NCBI GenBank assembly: GCA_004380135.1
Contig: QXCR01000190.1
Location: forward strand, 1 to 49,545
DNA length: 49,545 nucleotides
Reading direction: 5' to 3'
Source: Stemphylium vesicarium
Taxonomy: Eukaryota; Ascomycota; Dothideomycetes; Pleosporales; Pleosporaceae
This document shows, one piece after another, positions 31,507-43,061 of the stretch. The position numbers and the translations under genes are program-made. The notes beneath the pieces were generated by a model that ran no database searches, had not been told where the DNA came from, and saw only the letters and a program-made list of their open reading frames with translations. The number at the start of each line of letters is the position of its first letter. Position 1 is the first letter of the stretch.

Positions 31507-34500
31507 CTTTCAGCAACGTGTCTGTTGATTGTGGTAAGTCTAGGCCGCAATCGAAATGGGGAGATGATAAGGAAACAATGCAAATGAATATAACGAACGA
31601 CGCGTTGATGTAATCAATGCATGCGTGATGCTGAAGTGGTGTTGATGAAGTCTCGACGCTATTCTCACTTACCTTAACCGCCAACCCGGACCGTTGCGCT
31701 GTATCTCCGAAGCGACAGACACAGTGCAGCCCGGCCCAGGCCGACCGATGACGCCTTGGGAAGGTGCCGCCGACTAGACGAAGGTTTGAAACTGGAGCAG
31801 CGACTCCTGACCAATTAATGTGCTTCCACAGGTGACCGGATATCCGTGCACGTCCCTTATCCGAGTGAATGTCGATTCTCGTGATGGACTCGGACAAGAA
31901 GCGCTACTCGGAGATTTGTTGAATTAGGCGATGACGACGATGGAATTGATCATGGTACAATGTCGGGTATCTTGCAAATATGGATGCGGGGGGAAAAATA
32001 GTGATGATGTACAAGAAGCTCGCGGGGACGCCACGACTATCGGCAGACACCTAGACAAGTGTCAGCGCGATGCACCTGTGTGCAAATGTGCCATATGGCG
32101 TAGCAAATCTCACTTGAATGGGAGATATCTCTAAAAGGATAGGTCGACCCGGTGTCGCTGTTTAGGTTCAACGCCCGTTTCTTATTCGACAGTATGGGTG
32201 ATGACGGAGCCAATGGAAGGGCGCAGCGGATGAGGCAGCGCAGGGCCCGTTTTGCGGTAGGCTAGCAGACGTCTGGCCTCGATTTGGAGATGCAGGGAGG
32301 CTGGGAGATGTGGACCTGAAGCCTCGGACAGCGCATTGCGACGTCGTCCAGCTTCCGCCGTCCAGCGCGCGAGATATGCGACCGTCTTAAAGGGCCGTGA
32401 CGCTGGCAGGCGGTGTGTGGCAGCGGTCAGTGCAGCTGTTTTGGACGCCGAGGAAGCGAAACTTGGCCGCGCGCGCGGGCACACACTCACAATCGCACTC
32501 CAGGAGCTTCGGGTTCGCAGATTTGCGCGGGGATGGCCTTCCGGGCGCGCCTGGGACTGTCGGTGGGGCGTCGCTGATGTGTCGCGACGGTCCTGGGCTT
32601 GGTGTTGAGGGGAACGAGCGAAAGTGCGCACGGCAATGGCGCACGACAACGACGACAGCGGCTGCAAAGGAGAAGAATTGCAGGGCGAACGCAGGAGGAA
32701 ACGGTTGCTAGTATTAACCCGCTCAAACTATCCGGCCTTCTGGAGACGCAGTGCAGCTCCTGCGTCAATGTGCAGACAGGCGAGCTATGGTGGGCTACGT
32801 GTCAAGCGTCAAGCTCTTCCGCTAAACTACACACGTCGCCCGCATGTCCTTTTTCCCGTTAATAGTTCAGACGAGGCGTTGCCAGCTGGCACCGGAGCCT
32901 ACTAGAGCTGCTATATCTTATTCTCCTAGTCGACGTCAATGTCTCGTCTCTGCGAAGTCGCCGCTCTCGAGGATCGCCAGCATGCGCAGGGCTGTGCCGC
33001 AGCTGAGTCTCAGATGAACGACAACCGTTTGCCAACGCATCGTTCCACCGCCTCGTGGGGTGCAGTATGCCATCATCGCCATTCCATCGCAGAGCAAGCT
33101 TTGATAGCCCCAAACGCGTCGCTTCCCATTCAGCCACGAGCCGCCAACATGGGTTTGTGTTGTCACTGTCCAGACTCCATGTAGCTGCTGCACCCCACGG
33201 TGGGGACTAGCAGCATGCACGCTGACGATGTGCAGATGAAAGACAGCAGGTCCCTGGCATGTCGTGAGCTCATGGGACTGACAGATATGGCCCGAAGTAA
33301 TCTGTACACCCCAGCCTTGGAGGCAAAGATGGTGCCAAATGCTGACGGAAAGCCAACCTACGTTTGGCTTTCATCACACCACCGGAATTTCCTTGAAGGC
33401 TAGTACCTACTGATAGCAATGAGCTATCGTCTCGTCATATGCGATTCAAAGCAAGTCTTGCAGCACTTTTGCATCGAATGGCTCCACCCGAATTAGCGGT
33501 GAGGCCGTGCGCTGATTGGGTGGAACTCTGGGAAAATGCTAGTTCGACTGCTATCGGCATCTCGCAAACATCAAGCTTTGCCACTTACCCAGCCTCCCCG
33601 AGATACGTACTGCGAAGATGACATTCTAGACACTAGAAGAGATAGACTTACTTTATTTGCATAGCCTTTTCAGGATGCGGACGGAGCGCGGCCGGCAGTC
33701 GATTCATCTCCTTCGGGTACCTACTATGTCGACCGTGATTCCAAGATTTCGTTCATTGCAAATTCAAAGCGTACCACCAAAAGCCGACCTGTCCGCCGCG
33801 TTCCGATGGCAAAGCGGCATCCTGGAAAAGATGAACGTATGCGTAGACGTTTGGTCCTGCAAATCAAACAAGCTACCATGATGGCCTCTACCGTGCCGCA
33901 GATCTTGACATGGCAAATTTCGTCATCTCTAAGCCCTGCATTTGTCTATTTCCGGTTTGTGCCAACGAGCACGCATTCGTGCAATACCGGAATTCCAAAC
34001 AGTTGCCTTGTACTCACCTACCCGCAGCTTCCGCCGTCGCTTGCACTGCAACACAACGACGCATTCGCAACACCAAGGACAGTTTTAGGGAGCGACCTAT
34101 TGACGCCGGATAATCCGTGCGACTTCTCTTCCAAATGTTGTTATTGGCCTGGTTTCGACTCCGGTCCAGTCGCTCCCGATCATAACTTCCGTCCGTTGTA
34201 TTGATGCGCGATGGTTAGAGCTTGTTGGACGAACCGGATGTACTCTAATTGCTTGGTTGCTCCAGGCATCAAACTGCGTAATATTAGCACTACACGACAA
34301 TTACAATGATCATGATACTGAAATCACGATATAAAGTGCATTTAGATGCTTCCCAGAGTCAGACACCATCTCAATCACCTCCCAAACGTTTCTAAATCTC
34401 GAGAGCCAGCCCTTCCCTTCCGCCACTTTCTCGTCGTCTCTCATTCTCACCCACATTATTTGCAGGTGGCAGTCGATGTCAGAATCGAGCATTCCTTTTG

Positions 34501-34690
34501 AATACCCGCCCTAGGTATGGAGTCCCAGGAGCGCAGTCACTCAGTCTGTCGATTCTAATACTTATTGAAAGTTCAGTCTTTTTCGCGGATCAACTAAACC
34601 CAGCCTAACACATTACACCCCAACCCTTAACTGCATCCCTACGCTCAACAAAGTGAATTCCTCCCGTCATCACCCACTTTCACACCCACA
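31507..34690. other. Long gene-free interval (3.2 kb)
   Basis: No frame in this interval resembles a protein family. Composition is GC-normal and not RIP-like, so it is not an obviously mutated transposon. ORFs of up to 161 codons near 32182-32667 look like chance frames in GC-rich DNA. A tRNA D-arm-like word with no T-arm occurs near 32800-32838 on the minus strand. The right end has a CT-rich, CACCCACA-type leader to the next small gene. Confidence 0.5.
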
Positions 34691-34897
34691 ATGTGCTACT
34701 ATCACGCCTACTCCCACAAGTGCGGACACACACAAATGGTCTTCCAGCAGCTATGTCCCAAAGGGCAGATGATCCAGCAAAAGTGCGGCAGAGGTCATGA
34801 CGGCGTCATCCTAGCCACCGTCAAAATTGAAACTTCTTGCGGTGTATGTCTGGGCAAGGTGAGATGCTCCGAGACATGCGATGAAGGCGGAGTCTGA
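34691..34897 (+). CDS. Small Cys/His-rich intracellular protein, 68 aa (or 55 aa if spliced)
   Basis: ATG in a good context (CACCCACAATG) opens 68 codons. The sequence starts MCYYHAYSHKCGHTQMV and contains QQLCPKGQMIQQKCGRGHDG and ETSCGVCLGKVRC. Eight cysteines and several histidines are arranged in CxH and CxxC pairs, so zinc binding is plausible. There is no signal peptide. A canonical GTGAGA...CTGACATGTACAG intron begins exactly after GVCLGK. If it is spliced, the next codon is TGA, giving a 55-residue protein. If not, translation continues to TGA at 34895. I recognise the look of a conserved small fungal protein but cannot name a family. Confidence 0.6.
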   Translation: MCYYHAYSHKCGHTQMVFQQLCPKGQMIQQKCGRGHDGVILATVKIETSCGVCLGKVRCSETCDEGGV

Positions 34898-35194
34898 CAT
34901 GTACAGTGACGTGACCAAAACCAGTAGCGCGTTCGTATCGGCTGCAGAACCTCACCAGTTATGGTCTAGGAGAAGAGGATGGCTATTGCCCAGGACGCTG
35001 TATTAGCATATTCTCTTCCCAGCCCTCTTCACTTCCTCCTCGTTTTTCTTCCTTCAGTTCATACCTCGCTACAACCTGACCACTTGTCTTCTCTCCTGTA
35101 TGTGTTACCTGTACTATAAATCTCTCGCACACCTATAGAACATGTTCCCACCCATTCGTAGATCCACACCGTGCATCCCATCTGGTACGCTTCC

Positions 35195-35295
35195 GGGAGC
35201 GAAACGGCCCGCTGCGCCCATGCGTGTGTCAAGGATGAAGCTTGAATCGCGCATTGCCAAAAAGAATGGCCGATTTCCCCCGCCGGCCCGCACTT
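35195..35295 (-). repeat. Dispersed repeat, copy B
   Basis: The minus strand of these 101 bases matches 3111-3213 over its whole length, with substitutions and small indels. The shared ends are AAGTGCGGGCCGGCGGG and GGGCCGTTTCGCTCCC. Flanking sequence is not shared: on the far side of AAGTGCGGG, copy A reads CGCGCAAC and copy B reads CGAAGATC. The repeat lies between a small gene and the end of a dead HET gene. Its origin is unknown. Confidence 0.8.
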
Positions 35296-35491
35296 GATCT
35301 TCGCAGCTCGGGTGGTATCGACGATACCCCACTATAGCCCGTCGCCAGATCGACATTATGTACGGGGAACTAGGATCTCGTGCTATGTAGTCGCATTCAC
35401 GGTCGCGGCTCTCCCGCACTTGGAAGATTAGTAACGTACTCGTTTAGCGCGACGATATTCAAATACTAAGAAAAAACGAGTTCCTTCGTTT

Positions 35492-37453
35492 TTAGACTAG
35501 ATTAACCGTGACTGCCTTCGCGTGTTCGTCGAACCAAGACTTGTGTAACTCCTGAACAACTCCAATCCCAACGTACTCCCTCTCTCCATCCTCGTGGAGC
35601 TGCAATAGAAGTGAATCAACCAGATCCAACTTCTCAAACATGGCCCGATAACCATATAACCCAAAGCAGGTCACACTTTTCCAGGTTCTCTTACCTTTCA
35701 ACTCCTCATAATCCGCATCCTTCGCGGGATCGGGTTCATCGAACGACTCGTCGAATACGGAACCCGAGTCCAGGTACATGCGCCTAGTATATGTACCAGG
35801 CGCGATGGTCTTCAGCCATGAAACCATGTCTTCTCCACGTACTACCGGCCCGCTCAGGCAGAGAGACGCATGCTGAACTTCTCCGTAAGGATTGGGCTTG
35901 GCTAGATGAACTCTGGAGTTTACCAACGTACATATATATTTTGGGCTACGGCAAGCTCCATCATTCATAGGACGTACGCGTGAGCTCCAGGAGAACGTGG
36001 GACCCAGAATATCACTATATTTGGTGCCGTTCCAGCATCTTGTGGTAGACCATAAATCAACACGCCACGCGAGCTGGAGTACAATGTCCCGCTCCCAGAG
36101 CCCCGTGGTGTATTTTCCAGGCTTCAAATGTTCCACGGATGCTGCCAGGCCGAAAGAGCGCTGAGAGAGAATCAGTTCCGTACACGAGCGTCATCTTGCT
36201 GTAATCCCATAGTATTGCCAACCAAAGAAACCCAAACTTTAATCCTTCCATACTCGGGGCGGCTTGCAGGTCTGCAAATTCGCGAAATCCTTGGCAGTGA
36301 CTTGGAATCATATCTTCCTTGCTAGCAGCGCCGCACTCGTATTCTCGTTTTGCTGGATAATTAAAGAGGACTTCATCTGGCAGAAAATGAATGATTCGAC
36401 AGGCCAGGAATTATTCTTGCATGCACCAAACCCGGTCGAACAGTGTATAATCGACCTTTTGTGTTTCTCGCTCACAATCATGCCTTTCAATTCGTCTTGC
36501 AAGCACTTCCTGGACTTCATCATGTTCCTGCACATGCTACGCGTATTTGATAACGAGAGGTTCCGCTCTCTTCTGCAAAAACTCAACTTGACAATCTCCG
36601 GTGGTTGTGACTGATAAGACCACATGCGCATTTGCGTAGATATCTGCCATACGAGTTGCTTCATTCGCCCATTCGTCGTCGTCTTGGACTATGCGGATTC
36701 GATCGATTCAAGTATGCTCCAGGCCTAGTCGTCTGGCAACGTGGATGGCATCTCTAAGAGTCTTCGGGAATTCCGACGTTGTCAGGTCCCTGGAACGTTC
36801 GTGAACATTTTCTTTAGTCATTTCGGATTGACTGCCCAGGCCCCAGCGGTAGGAAAGTGCAGCGAATTCTATGGGAAGTTCGGGCGGACAAGACTGAGCA
36901 CCATCACCTTCACCCTTGGCTAGCTTCATTAGGCGTGTAGGCTGGAAACCGTGTATTCGTGCAGCATGCTGATGGGTCATGTGGCAGCGATTGATCCACG
37001 CCTTCATGACAGCAATTGAGGTTTCTGATCCTGCAGTTTCATGTATATCTTGCGAGTATCAGAAGGGGTTCTGAGGAGAAGGTGGTTCTGACGCCAGTAT
37101 CATCTAGGCTTCTCAATTGAGATAAAGGACAACCCTTTTGAGTACAGCTGAACATGAACTCCTCTACGTGAAAAGCCTCCATTATCTTGGATCCATATCT
37201 GAATATCGTTTCTAGACCCACGAGAGTGTAGTTTCACATAGGCTGAATCATTTCCAAAGTGCTGATGACATTTGCGTAGGATTTCACAAAAGTGACAATC
37301 TTTTTTTAGATTATCAAACAAAACCAGGCCGGGGTAATCCTGAAGATGGAACCCCCAGCGGTCTCTATCAAGGTCACCTGCGGTGCGACTCATTTCGAGT
37401 AAAGCGTACTCTGCATCTGACAGTGAGGCAAACTTTTCTGATTTTTCGGTCAT
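35492..37453 (-). pseudogene. HET-domain gene, decayed
   Basis: Reading from 37453 on the minus strand, the typical HET order appears in pieces. It starts MTEKSEKFASLSDAEYALLE with DCHFCEIL. After a frameshift comes LDDTGVRTTFSSEPLLILAR, and after another MKAWINRCHMTHQH. Then come FAALSYRWGLGSQSE and SEFPKTLRDAIHVARRLGLE. The next residues read HT-stop-IDRIRIVQDDDEWANEAT, so the tryptophan of the W-I-D motif is a TGA. Downstream in the same frame are a TAG after LVIKYA and a TGA in WCMQE-stop-FLACRIIHFLPD, where CGA(Arg) is expected. A further frameshift before EHLKPGKYTTGLWERDI leads to the C-terminus at 35492. At least three stops and three frameshifts rule out an intact protein. It is a different HET subfamily from the gene at 9510-12287. 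Confidence 0.85.
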
Positions 37454-38440
37454 ATACGGTACTCGCTTTTTCCCGGATGAAGTCTCCTAGCGAGAGACCT
37501 GCACAAGGTTAGTACACTTCATTGACGCGTTCATATCACCTTACAATATCTCTGGGCGGGTTAGCAAAGACATTCCCGTATTCGAGCGTTCGTCTGCGGT
37601 AGACATGATAACTAGGTATGGGAGAATCTGATGAAGGTTGCCACCCTTTATAACCCCGCTGCAGCCTCCCTGCCCAGCTCTTCTAATCAACAGACCGCTA
37701 CGACAGCACCAGCAGAAGCCGACTTATTGGCTAATAAGCCACAGGTCGCGCAGGATGACAACCACCATTCGCTCGTTGCGATTGCCTATTGTTGAGAAGA
37801 GTGGATGGTCCACCGATACCCCTCACATGATCGCGCGTAGTTAGATCCTTGGCAGCCTCTGAGAGCCTTACAGGCTCTCACGCGCCTTCCAATACAAAAA
37901 ACACAAGGCATGCTATTCATGTCTTCCGTCACCTAGTCCTTTCGACAGGTTTCGACTGCAGTGCCGTGTGCCGGCTCCGCTGTCCATACGCATCTAAGGA
38001 AGGCTGAAAAATTTCAGCTGAGGTCGCTGGATGTGCAACCTACAATGTGGTGCATTGCATAAACTTGGTAGGCTGGCATGCAGGGTTAGCCGAAACCAAC
38101 CCCGTAATGTGAGCAGAGAGAAAGAAGCTGGTCCGCAATAGCCATAATCTTATTACAAGTATTTAACTAGTAGTCGTACTGCTAACACATAAGGAGATCT
38201 TCCCTCTCTACACTCATTAAGCAAATCGTGAATGCCTAGGTAGATGGCGAGATGGTCAGCTGACGTCGCGTAATCCCGCCCCACCCTCCGTTCCTAGCAG
38301 CAACGCTTGCTAGCCATGGTTCAGCCGCAACAACGCATGCGTCTAGAAAGTGTTTTTCCCAACAAAACTCAAGTGTCTTGACCGCTTGTGGAAACTCCTC
38401 GCCGTTGACTTCCGCCTTGAACCCGGTTCACGATAATCGA
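37454..38440. other. Intergenic, no gene recognised
   Basis: About 990 bases upstream of the dead HET gene. A short inverted repeat, TCTGAGAGCCT...AGGCTCTCA, occurs at about 37857-37880. No protein family, RNA gene or transposon end was recognised. Confidence 0.4.
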
Positions 38441-38489
38441 GATACCTCCCCTCCTTCCGATTCGTCTAAATTGAATAGTTGTGAATCGA

Positions 38490-39183
38490 CAAAGACCGCG
38501 TGGCCATTATGTCTCAGATATCGTGGTTTGGTGCACGGAAGCATACCTGAGCAATCCGCTAGACGCATTCACGAAGACCTTGGACTACCGAAATTTCACG
38601 GAGCTCGGCGACGTTAACTTAAGACTTTCAAAAGACGATTTTTGCTCCTGTGGAACGCACTATGGAAAAATTTCGTCAAGTCAATATAGCGTCATGGGGG
38701 GTGCCATGGTTCCACCTATTGTCCGACGTAGTCTCCCGACTTTGGAAACACAGCACAACATCACCTCCCAGATGACTTACCCCTTACCCGCAGTGTATGT
38801 CATTTGATCGCGTGTGGCTCTCTATCTACTTCGCATCTGTCAGCGTCATGCTCGTAGCTGCTGTCTTTGCGCTCGCCATGCGCTCCATGTGTCGCGCTCC
38901 TATGGTACTAGACTTTGTGAGTAGCCTCACAAGGGACTCAACATACTTCGAAGGCCCCCATAAGAACAGCACAGAAGGTGGAGCGCAAAGGGCTAGGAGA
39001 TTAGGAAGCATACGGGTTGTGGTCAACATGAATTCTTTCACTCTCAATGCTCTATATCAACATCGCCGACTCGCGACATTGGCGTGGAAAGTTTCCTCAA
39101 CCTCTGAGCCTTTTGGAGATCCGCGCGTTCACAACTACGTTGCCAGACCATTCGTCATTTTTCAGTTGGCAACAAGCAGCTAG
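38490..39183 (+). pseudogene. Fragment of a fungal multi-pass membrane protein, frameshifted
   Basis: The segment reads NITSQMTYPLPAVYVI up to 38804. One base is lost at a TTTT-like site, and it continues in the next frame as FDRVWLSIYFASVSVMLVAA and VFALAMRSMCRAP, a strong transmembrane helix, then VSSLTRDSTYFEGP. This resembles the C-terminal end of large fungal membrane proteins of unknown function, with a periplasm-like domain before the last helix. Upstream, WNALWKNFVKSI appears in yet another frame, so at least two frameshifts are present. No start or N-terminal half was found. It is a remnant. Confidence 0.55.
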
Positions 39184-40931
39184 TCGACTCATACCGTCGT
39201 CCTCAATCATTCTTGGCACACGAGCTCTTTGCTCCCTATTCGACAATACGCGAGAGGCTGGCTTGCCTTTGCCCTTTTCTTTCTTGGCACCGCTCATGTA
39301 CATTAGATTTAGATAGCGTATATATACAGCATGTACACGACAAAGATAGTCACAGCCATTTACAATGGTGCTCCAAGTTGCGCAGTGGAGAGTAAACTTG
39401 ACCTCCCTAGGTGTTTCGAGTTTGGAAATGCGCTACGATCTCGTGAGGTTGCTTGGGAGACCCTGATTTGGCATCCTGAGGCGATGTAAGGCTGAGGGTA
39501 ATTTTCACCACTGCATATGCAGATGAGTGGTTGAAATTCGCCATAGGCCGTTCCTTTACTCCTTCTGGGACTCCTTCTGGGCGTCAGGAGAGATCCCACT
39601 CGCCGTGTGCAATCCCCGCGATGACGTGTTGCCGAGTCTTTCCTGCTAAGCTTGCTAAATACAATGACGCGAACCTTCCATCACGCTTATCATTAGAGCC
39701 GAATCTACCTTTTTTGAATAGAAAACAGTGACAAGCGGAATCGCTTGGGATGAATCATGTCCATTGGTCTATCTATCGCGAGCGGCAGCCTATATGAGGC
39801 TTGCCGGTTAAGAGCAAACAGATGGACAAAGGCAGATAGAACAAAGATGGGATGGAACAATGGGACAAACAGCAATCAGCTGTACAGACCGGAAGCTTCC
39901 CAGCTCCTCGCCGGAGCTCCGACTGACAGTTTTGCGCGAGTTCATCAGTCTGCGTGCTGGCATCGACAGTGCCATTTCTAGGCAAAAATAGTCTCCATTG
40001 GGGGCGAGTGAGTGTGCCCGAGAAGCCGAGACGGTCACTTGAAATAGGTTTCATCGTCGCAACCCGAATGCGGCGCGCCTCTCGAAATCGGGAAGAACAA
40101 TGAAGTTTAGTAGTGCGCGAGGCAAAAACATATACATGGAAACATCGCATTATTGTATCCTCTCTGAGCCTTCGTCAGCATCAACCAAACTTCATTGTGG
40201 TCGCGATGGTTTCGTCGAGCGTGGTCCGAAATGCATAGCTCGTGAGTGGCTAGTCATCAACTGTGGGCCAGGACAGTACCACTAGACGGGCAGCATTAAG
40301 CCGCGATTGACTGATTTAACGTAATGAAACCACGGTGATCCTATGATATGGGAGTTCTCAGGGCCTCTCCCGAAGAAACTTTTCATCATCCCCAGTACCA
40401 TGATATCGCTCAGGTTGCCTCCCTGGCACATTTGCACCATTGCACTTCTCATTTGTCGAGAGCTCCCAAGGCTTTGGACCTTTTTCTACATAGGTAATCT
40501 ATTGACGCCTACACCGCAAGGAAGCGATGAACCGGAAATTCCAGCATTCCCGCGTTTTTCCCTTCGCCTCGTACCGAGCTTCTCACGCGCACCGACTCCC
40601 ATTTCCACTGCTTTCGTTGCCTTCCAATCGGACCAGCACCGCCGCCTCGTCTGACTGACGGCTTTCCGCCCCACGATGAATTTCTACGTCTGAACAGCTA
40701 CCCCGCTTTCCCAAGGTGGGGTTCTGGATTTCCAGGCTACGTGTGGTCAACACGCCGGCAGCAAAGCCCGTCCTTCGACCCGGACAATGTACACACCGAC
40801 CATCGGGCTCTGTGCTTAGATGACAGCATCTCTATACCAAACCAGTGTCTAGATGGTGACATGAATGTTTCCCATCCGGTTATGTGTGTTCTGAATGCGC
40901 TTTCCTGGCGTCATGTCTTTATCTCAGAAAA
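39184..40931. other. Intergenic, no gene recognised (1.7 kb)
   Basis: No frame resembles a protein family and no transposon signature is visible. Composition is moderate in GC. A near-duplicate CTTCTGGGACTCCTTCTGGG occurs at about 39561-39580. Otherwise nothing stands out. Confidence 0.4.
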
Positions 40932-42008
40932 CTATACATTCAGTTTAGAAACCTCGCGCAACCCGTACATCTCAAACTCAAGCACTACTCTACAAAGAAC
41001 AGCGCCAGCAAGGAATCGACCAACTACCTCCAACGCCGTGAAAAGTGATATGAAAAGCACACTCGACAGCACTATAGTACCGTATATGACTTGAACCCAA
41101 ACACAAAACTTGATCGCCCAGTTCAAAAATAGGATCCAGCATCTCTTTTTCACACCCAGAGTCATCGCTCGGTTCAAAGTATTGCTCTTCTTGAACGCGC
41201 ATGGCGTCATCTCTTGAACAGTCCAACACTTCACGTACTGCCATATCTCCGGCAAGCCAGGTGTCGTTGTCGTTGTCGCTGGCTGCTGCGCCAATACGGC
41301 ACCGCCATCTGCCCGTCCCAAATAGAGGACATACATGCCGAGCGCCTGGACAGGCAGAGGCAGGAGGACCCAAAGCAGCGGTGAAAAGGCCTCGTACGAA
41401 TTTCCAAACGACCCGATAATCATGGATATAAACGAGACGGCCCCGAAGCTGAGCTGATAGCCCTGGAAGATTGCGTTACCTGCCGCAAAGCCGACGACCC
41501 CGTACTCAATCACGGAGATCGCCATGGTCACCCAGAGTGAATAGGCTTCCGGGATCTTCGGCCATAGAACACTGTTTTCACCCTCTTGCTTCTCGCCCAC
41601 CATTTCAAGGCCTGTCCGGTCGCTCTGTAGCGTCGGACATGTACTTCCAACACAGATCAGCGCCGCTAATACAGGTCTCCGCATGCCCAAGACGGCAACG
41701 TCTGCTACGTTTGGCCCCACGAATTGTAGTGCCATGGGCAAAAGACCTAGGGCAACTGACACAATTGCCATTTCTGTCTTGCGGGCCTCGTCAAAATGTT
41801 CCAGGATGCAGCTTACAAGGGTCCAGCTACCGTGCTCGGGATGCACAGTGAGGTCGGCGTGTTCGACGCTGCAGCCGTTGTTGAGGATGTCTCGCATGAC
41901 CCATTCCCATGGTTTGGAGAAGAAATAGATGAATTGCCCATTATTGTACGCGAGGACCGGGGTGGCACATCCGACGATGAAGAGAAACGCGGTGAACATG
42001 GTGTTCAT
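40932..42008 (-). CDS. Multi-pass membrane protein of unknown function, 358 aa
   Basis: A single uninterrupted frame of 358 codons. It starts with a hydrophobic leader or first helix (MFTAFLFIVGCATPVLA), then a short lumenal-type segment with YFFSKPWEWVMRDILNNGCS. Further helices are visible at about residues 83-100 (VSVALGLLPMALQFVG), 104-124, 158-180 (LWVTMAISVIEYGVVGFAA), 186-204, 208-228 (LLWVLLPLPVQALGMYVLYL), and two near the end (295-345). Tryptophan-rich and cysteine-containing loops look conserved, for example PEIWQYVKCWTVQEMTPCAF. I do not recognise a named family; similar architectures occur in pleosporalean hypothetical proteins. The length of the frame and the hydrophobic pattern argue for a real gene. 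Confidence 0.7.
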   Translation of the reverse strand: MNTMFTAFLFIVGCATPVLAYNNGQFIYFFSKPWEWVMRDILNNGCSVEHADLTVHPEHGSWTLVSCILEHFDEARKTEMAIVSVALGLLPMALQFVGPNVADVAVLGMRRPVLAALICVGSTCPTLQSDRTGLEMVGEKQEGENSVLWPKIPEAYSLWVTMAISVIEYGVVGFAAGNAIFQGYQLSFGAVSFISMIIGSFGNSYEAFSPLLWVLLPLPVQALGMYVLYLGRADGGAVLAQQPATTTTTPGLPEIWQYVKCWTVQEMTPCAFKKSNTLNRAMTLGVKKRCWILFLNWAIKFCVWVQVIYGTIVLSSVLFISLFTALEVVGRFLAGAVLCRVVLEFEMYGLREVSKLNV

Positions 42009-43061
42009 GCGTACTAGCTGCTGGTGCGGATGTTCTCAGGATTTGTTTTCGACATCAGGCGGCGTTAGATTAGCGTTTGGACGGGTGCATATTTCGATAA
42101 GGCCGTGATTAACTCGAGAATAACCACGGAATATGGGGATCAGTGAAATAGGCATGAAGGATTTTGAGGCTGAAGGCCGTGATCAGTACGAACAACGGCC
42201 CCACCCACACCAAGCCTCCAGCATTATCCGTGTCGACAGATTCCGAGTTTGTACGACACGGAGAATCCGATGATTTGACGGCACATATGCATGCTATACG
42301 CAATCTCAGCTGGTGAATCGTGTTTGCCAACAGCCCGATGTCAGCTGGGCCAAGTTTGCCAACTTTTCTTTGCTGGCGCAAGGCATGTGCTCAGCTGTTG
42401 TTGGGAATCATAAACGAGACGTATGCTGGAAATAGGCATCTGAGTGGGGGCACTAGACTGTACGGAATTAATAACGCTGCAGGCAACGTTTATGTGTCTA
42501 CGATGCCGGATGCGGGTCAAATACGTGTACTGCAAAATAAGCCAGAATGCCCAAAGACTTTCCGTCCCAGCGATTAGATGTAGGCCCTAGCCTTAGTAAC
42601 GTATTCAACGTACGCAATTTACTGCGCAAAAAGGGTGCGCGACTATTTCATAAAAGCTGTTGGAGAAGTGTCGCGAATGTACGTGTTCTTGCCAAAGTTG
42701 CGGGGTTAGCTCCACGCGTGCGTTAGCGAAGATCGGGCGAGTGAACGCCAACCCGTGCTCTCTCCGAGATCGTCAACTTCTCTGCTTCAGGTTACGTTTA
42801 CGCTAGCTCGCCGTGGTAACCTTGGTCTTGAGACGAGAGCCCAATTGTCAAAAGCGTCCTTTCTATCCGTATTTGCCAGGATGAGCTGCCGACATCCTTG
42901 GTCATCTTTCCTTGCCATTCAGAGACTTTTTGTCCTTCTCTCTAACTTATGAGACTAATAACGCGACTTTCAGAATAAGCCAGATAACGAATGTAAATGC
43001 AAGTGAGTGAGAGTGCAGAAGAATAAGCATTTATCGGTACATATTACGGATTGGTACGATG
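42009..43061. other. Intergenic, no gene recognised
   Basis: About 1.05 kb between the membrane-protein promoter and the 3' end of the second subtilase. No family-like frames. Nothing further seen. Confidence 0.4.

Noticed and set aside
32182..32667. 161-codon minus-strand frame
   Set aside because: Arg/Ala/Ser-rich frame in GC-rich DNA with overlapping frames on the other strand. No family features or splice structure.
32777..32840. tRNA-like word on the minus strand (GTAGTTTAGCGGAAGAGC resembles a D-arm and box A)
   Set aside because: No TTCGA-type T-arm and no full cloverleaf follows. It could at most be a tRNA-derived fragment.
32859..34204. Several 60-130-codon frames in the 3.2 kb gene-free interval
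   Set aside because: None shows family motifs, signal peptides or consistent splice sites. They are treated as chance frames.
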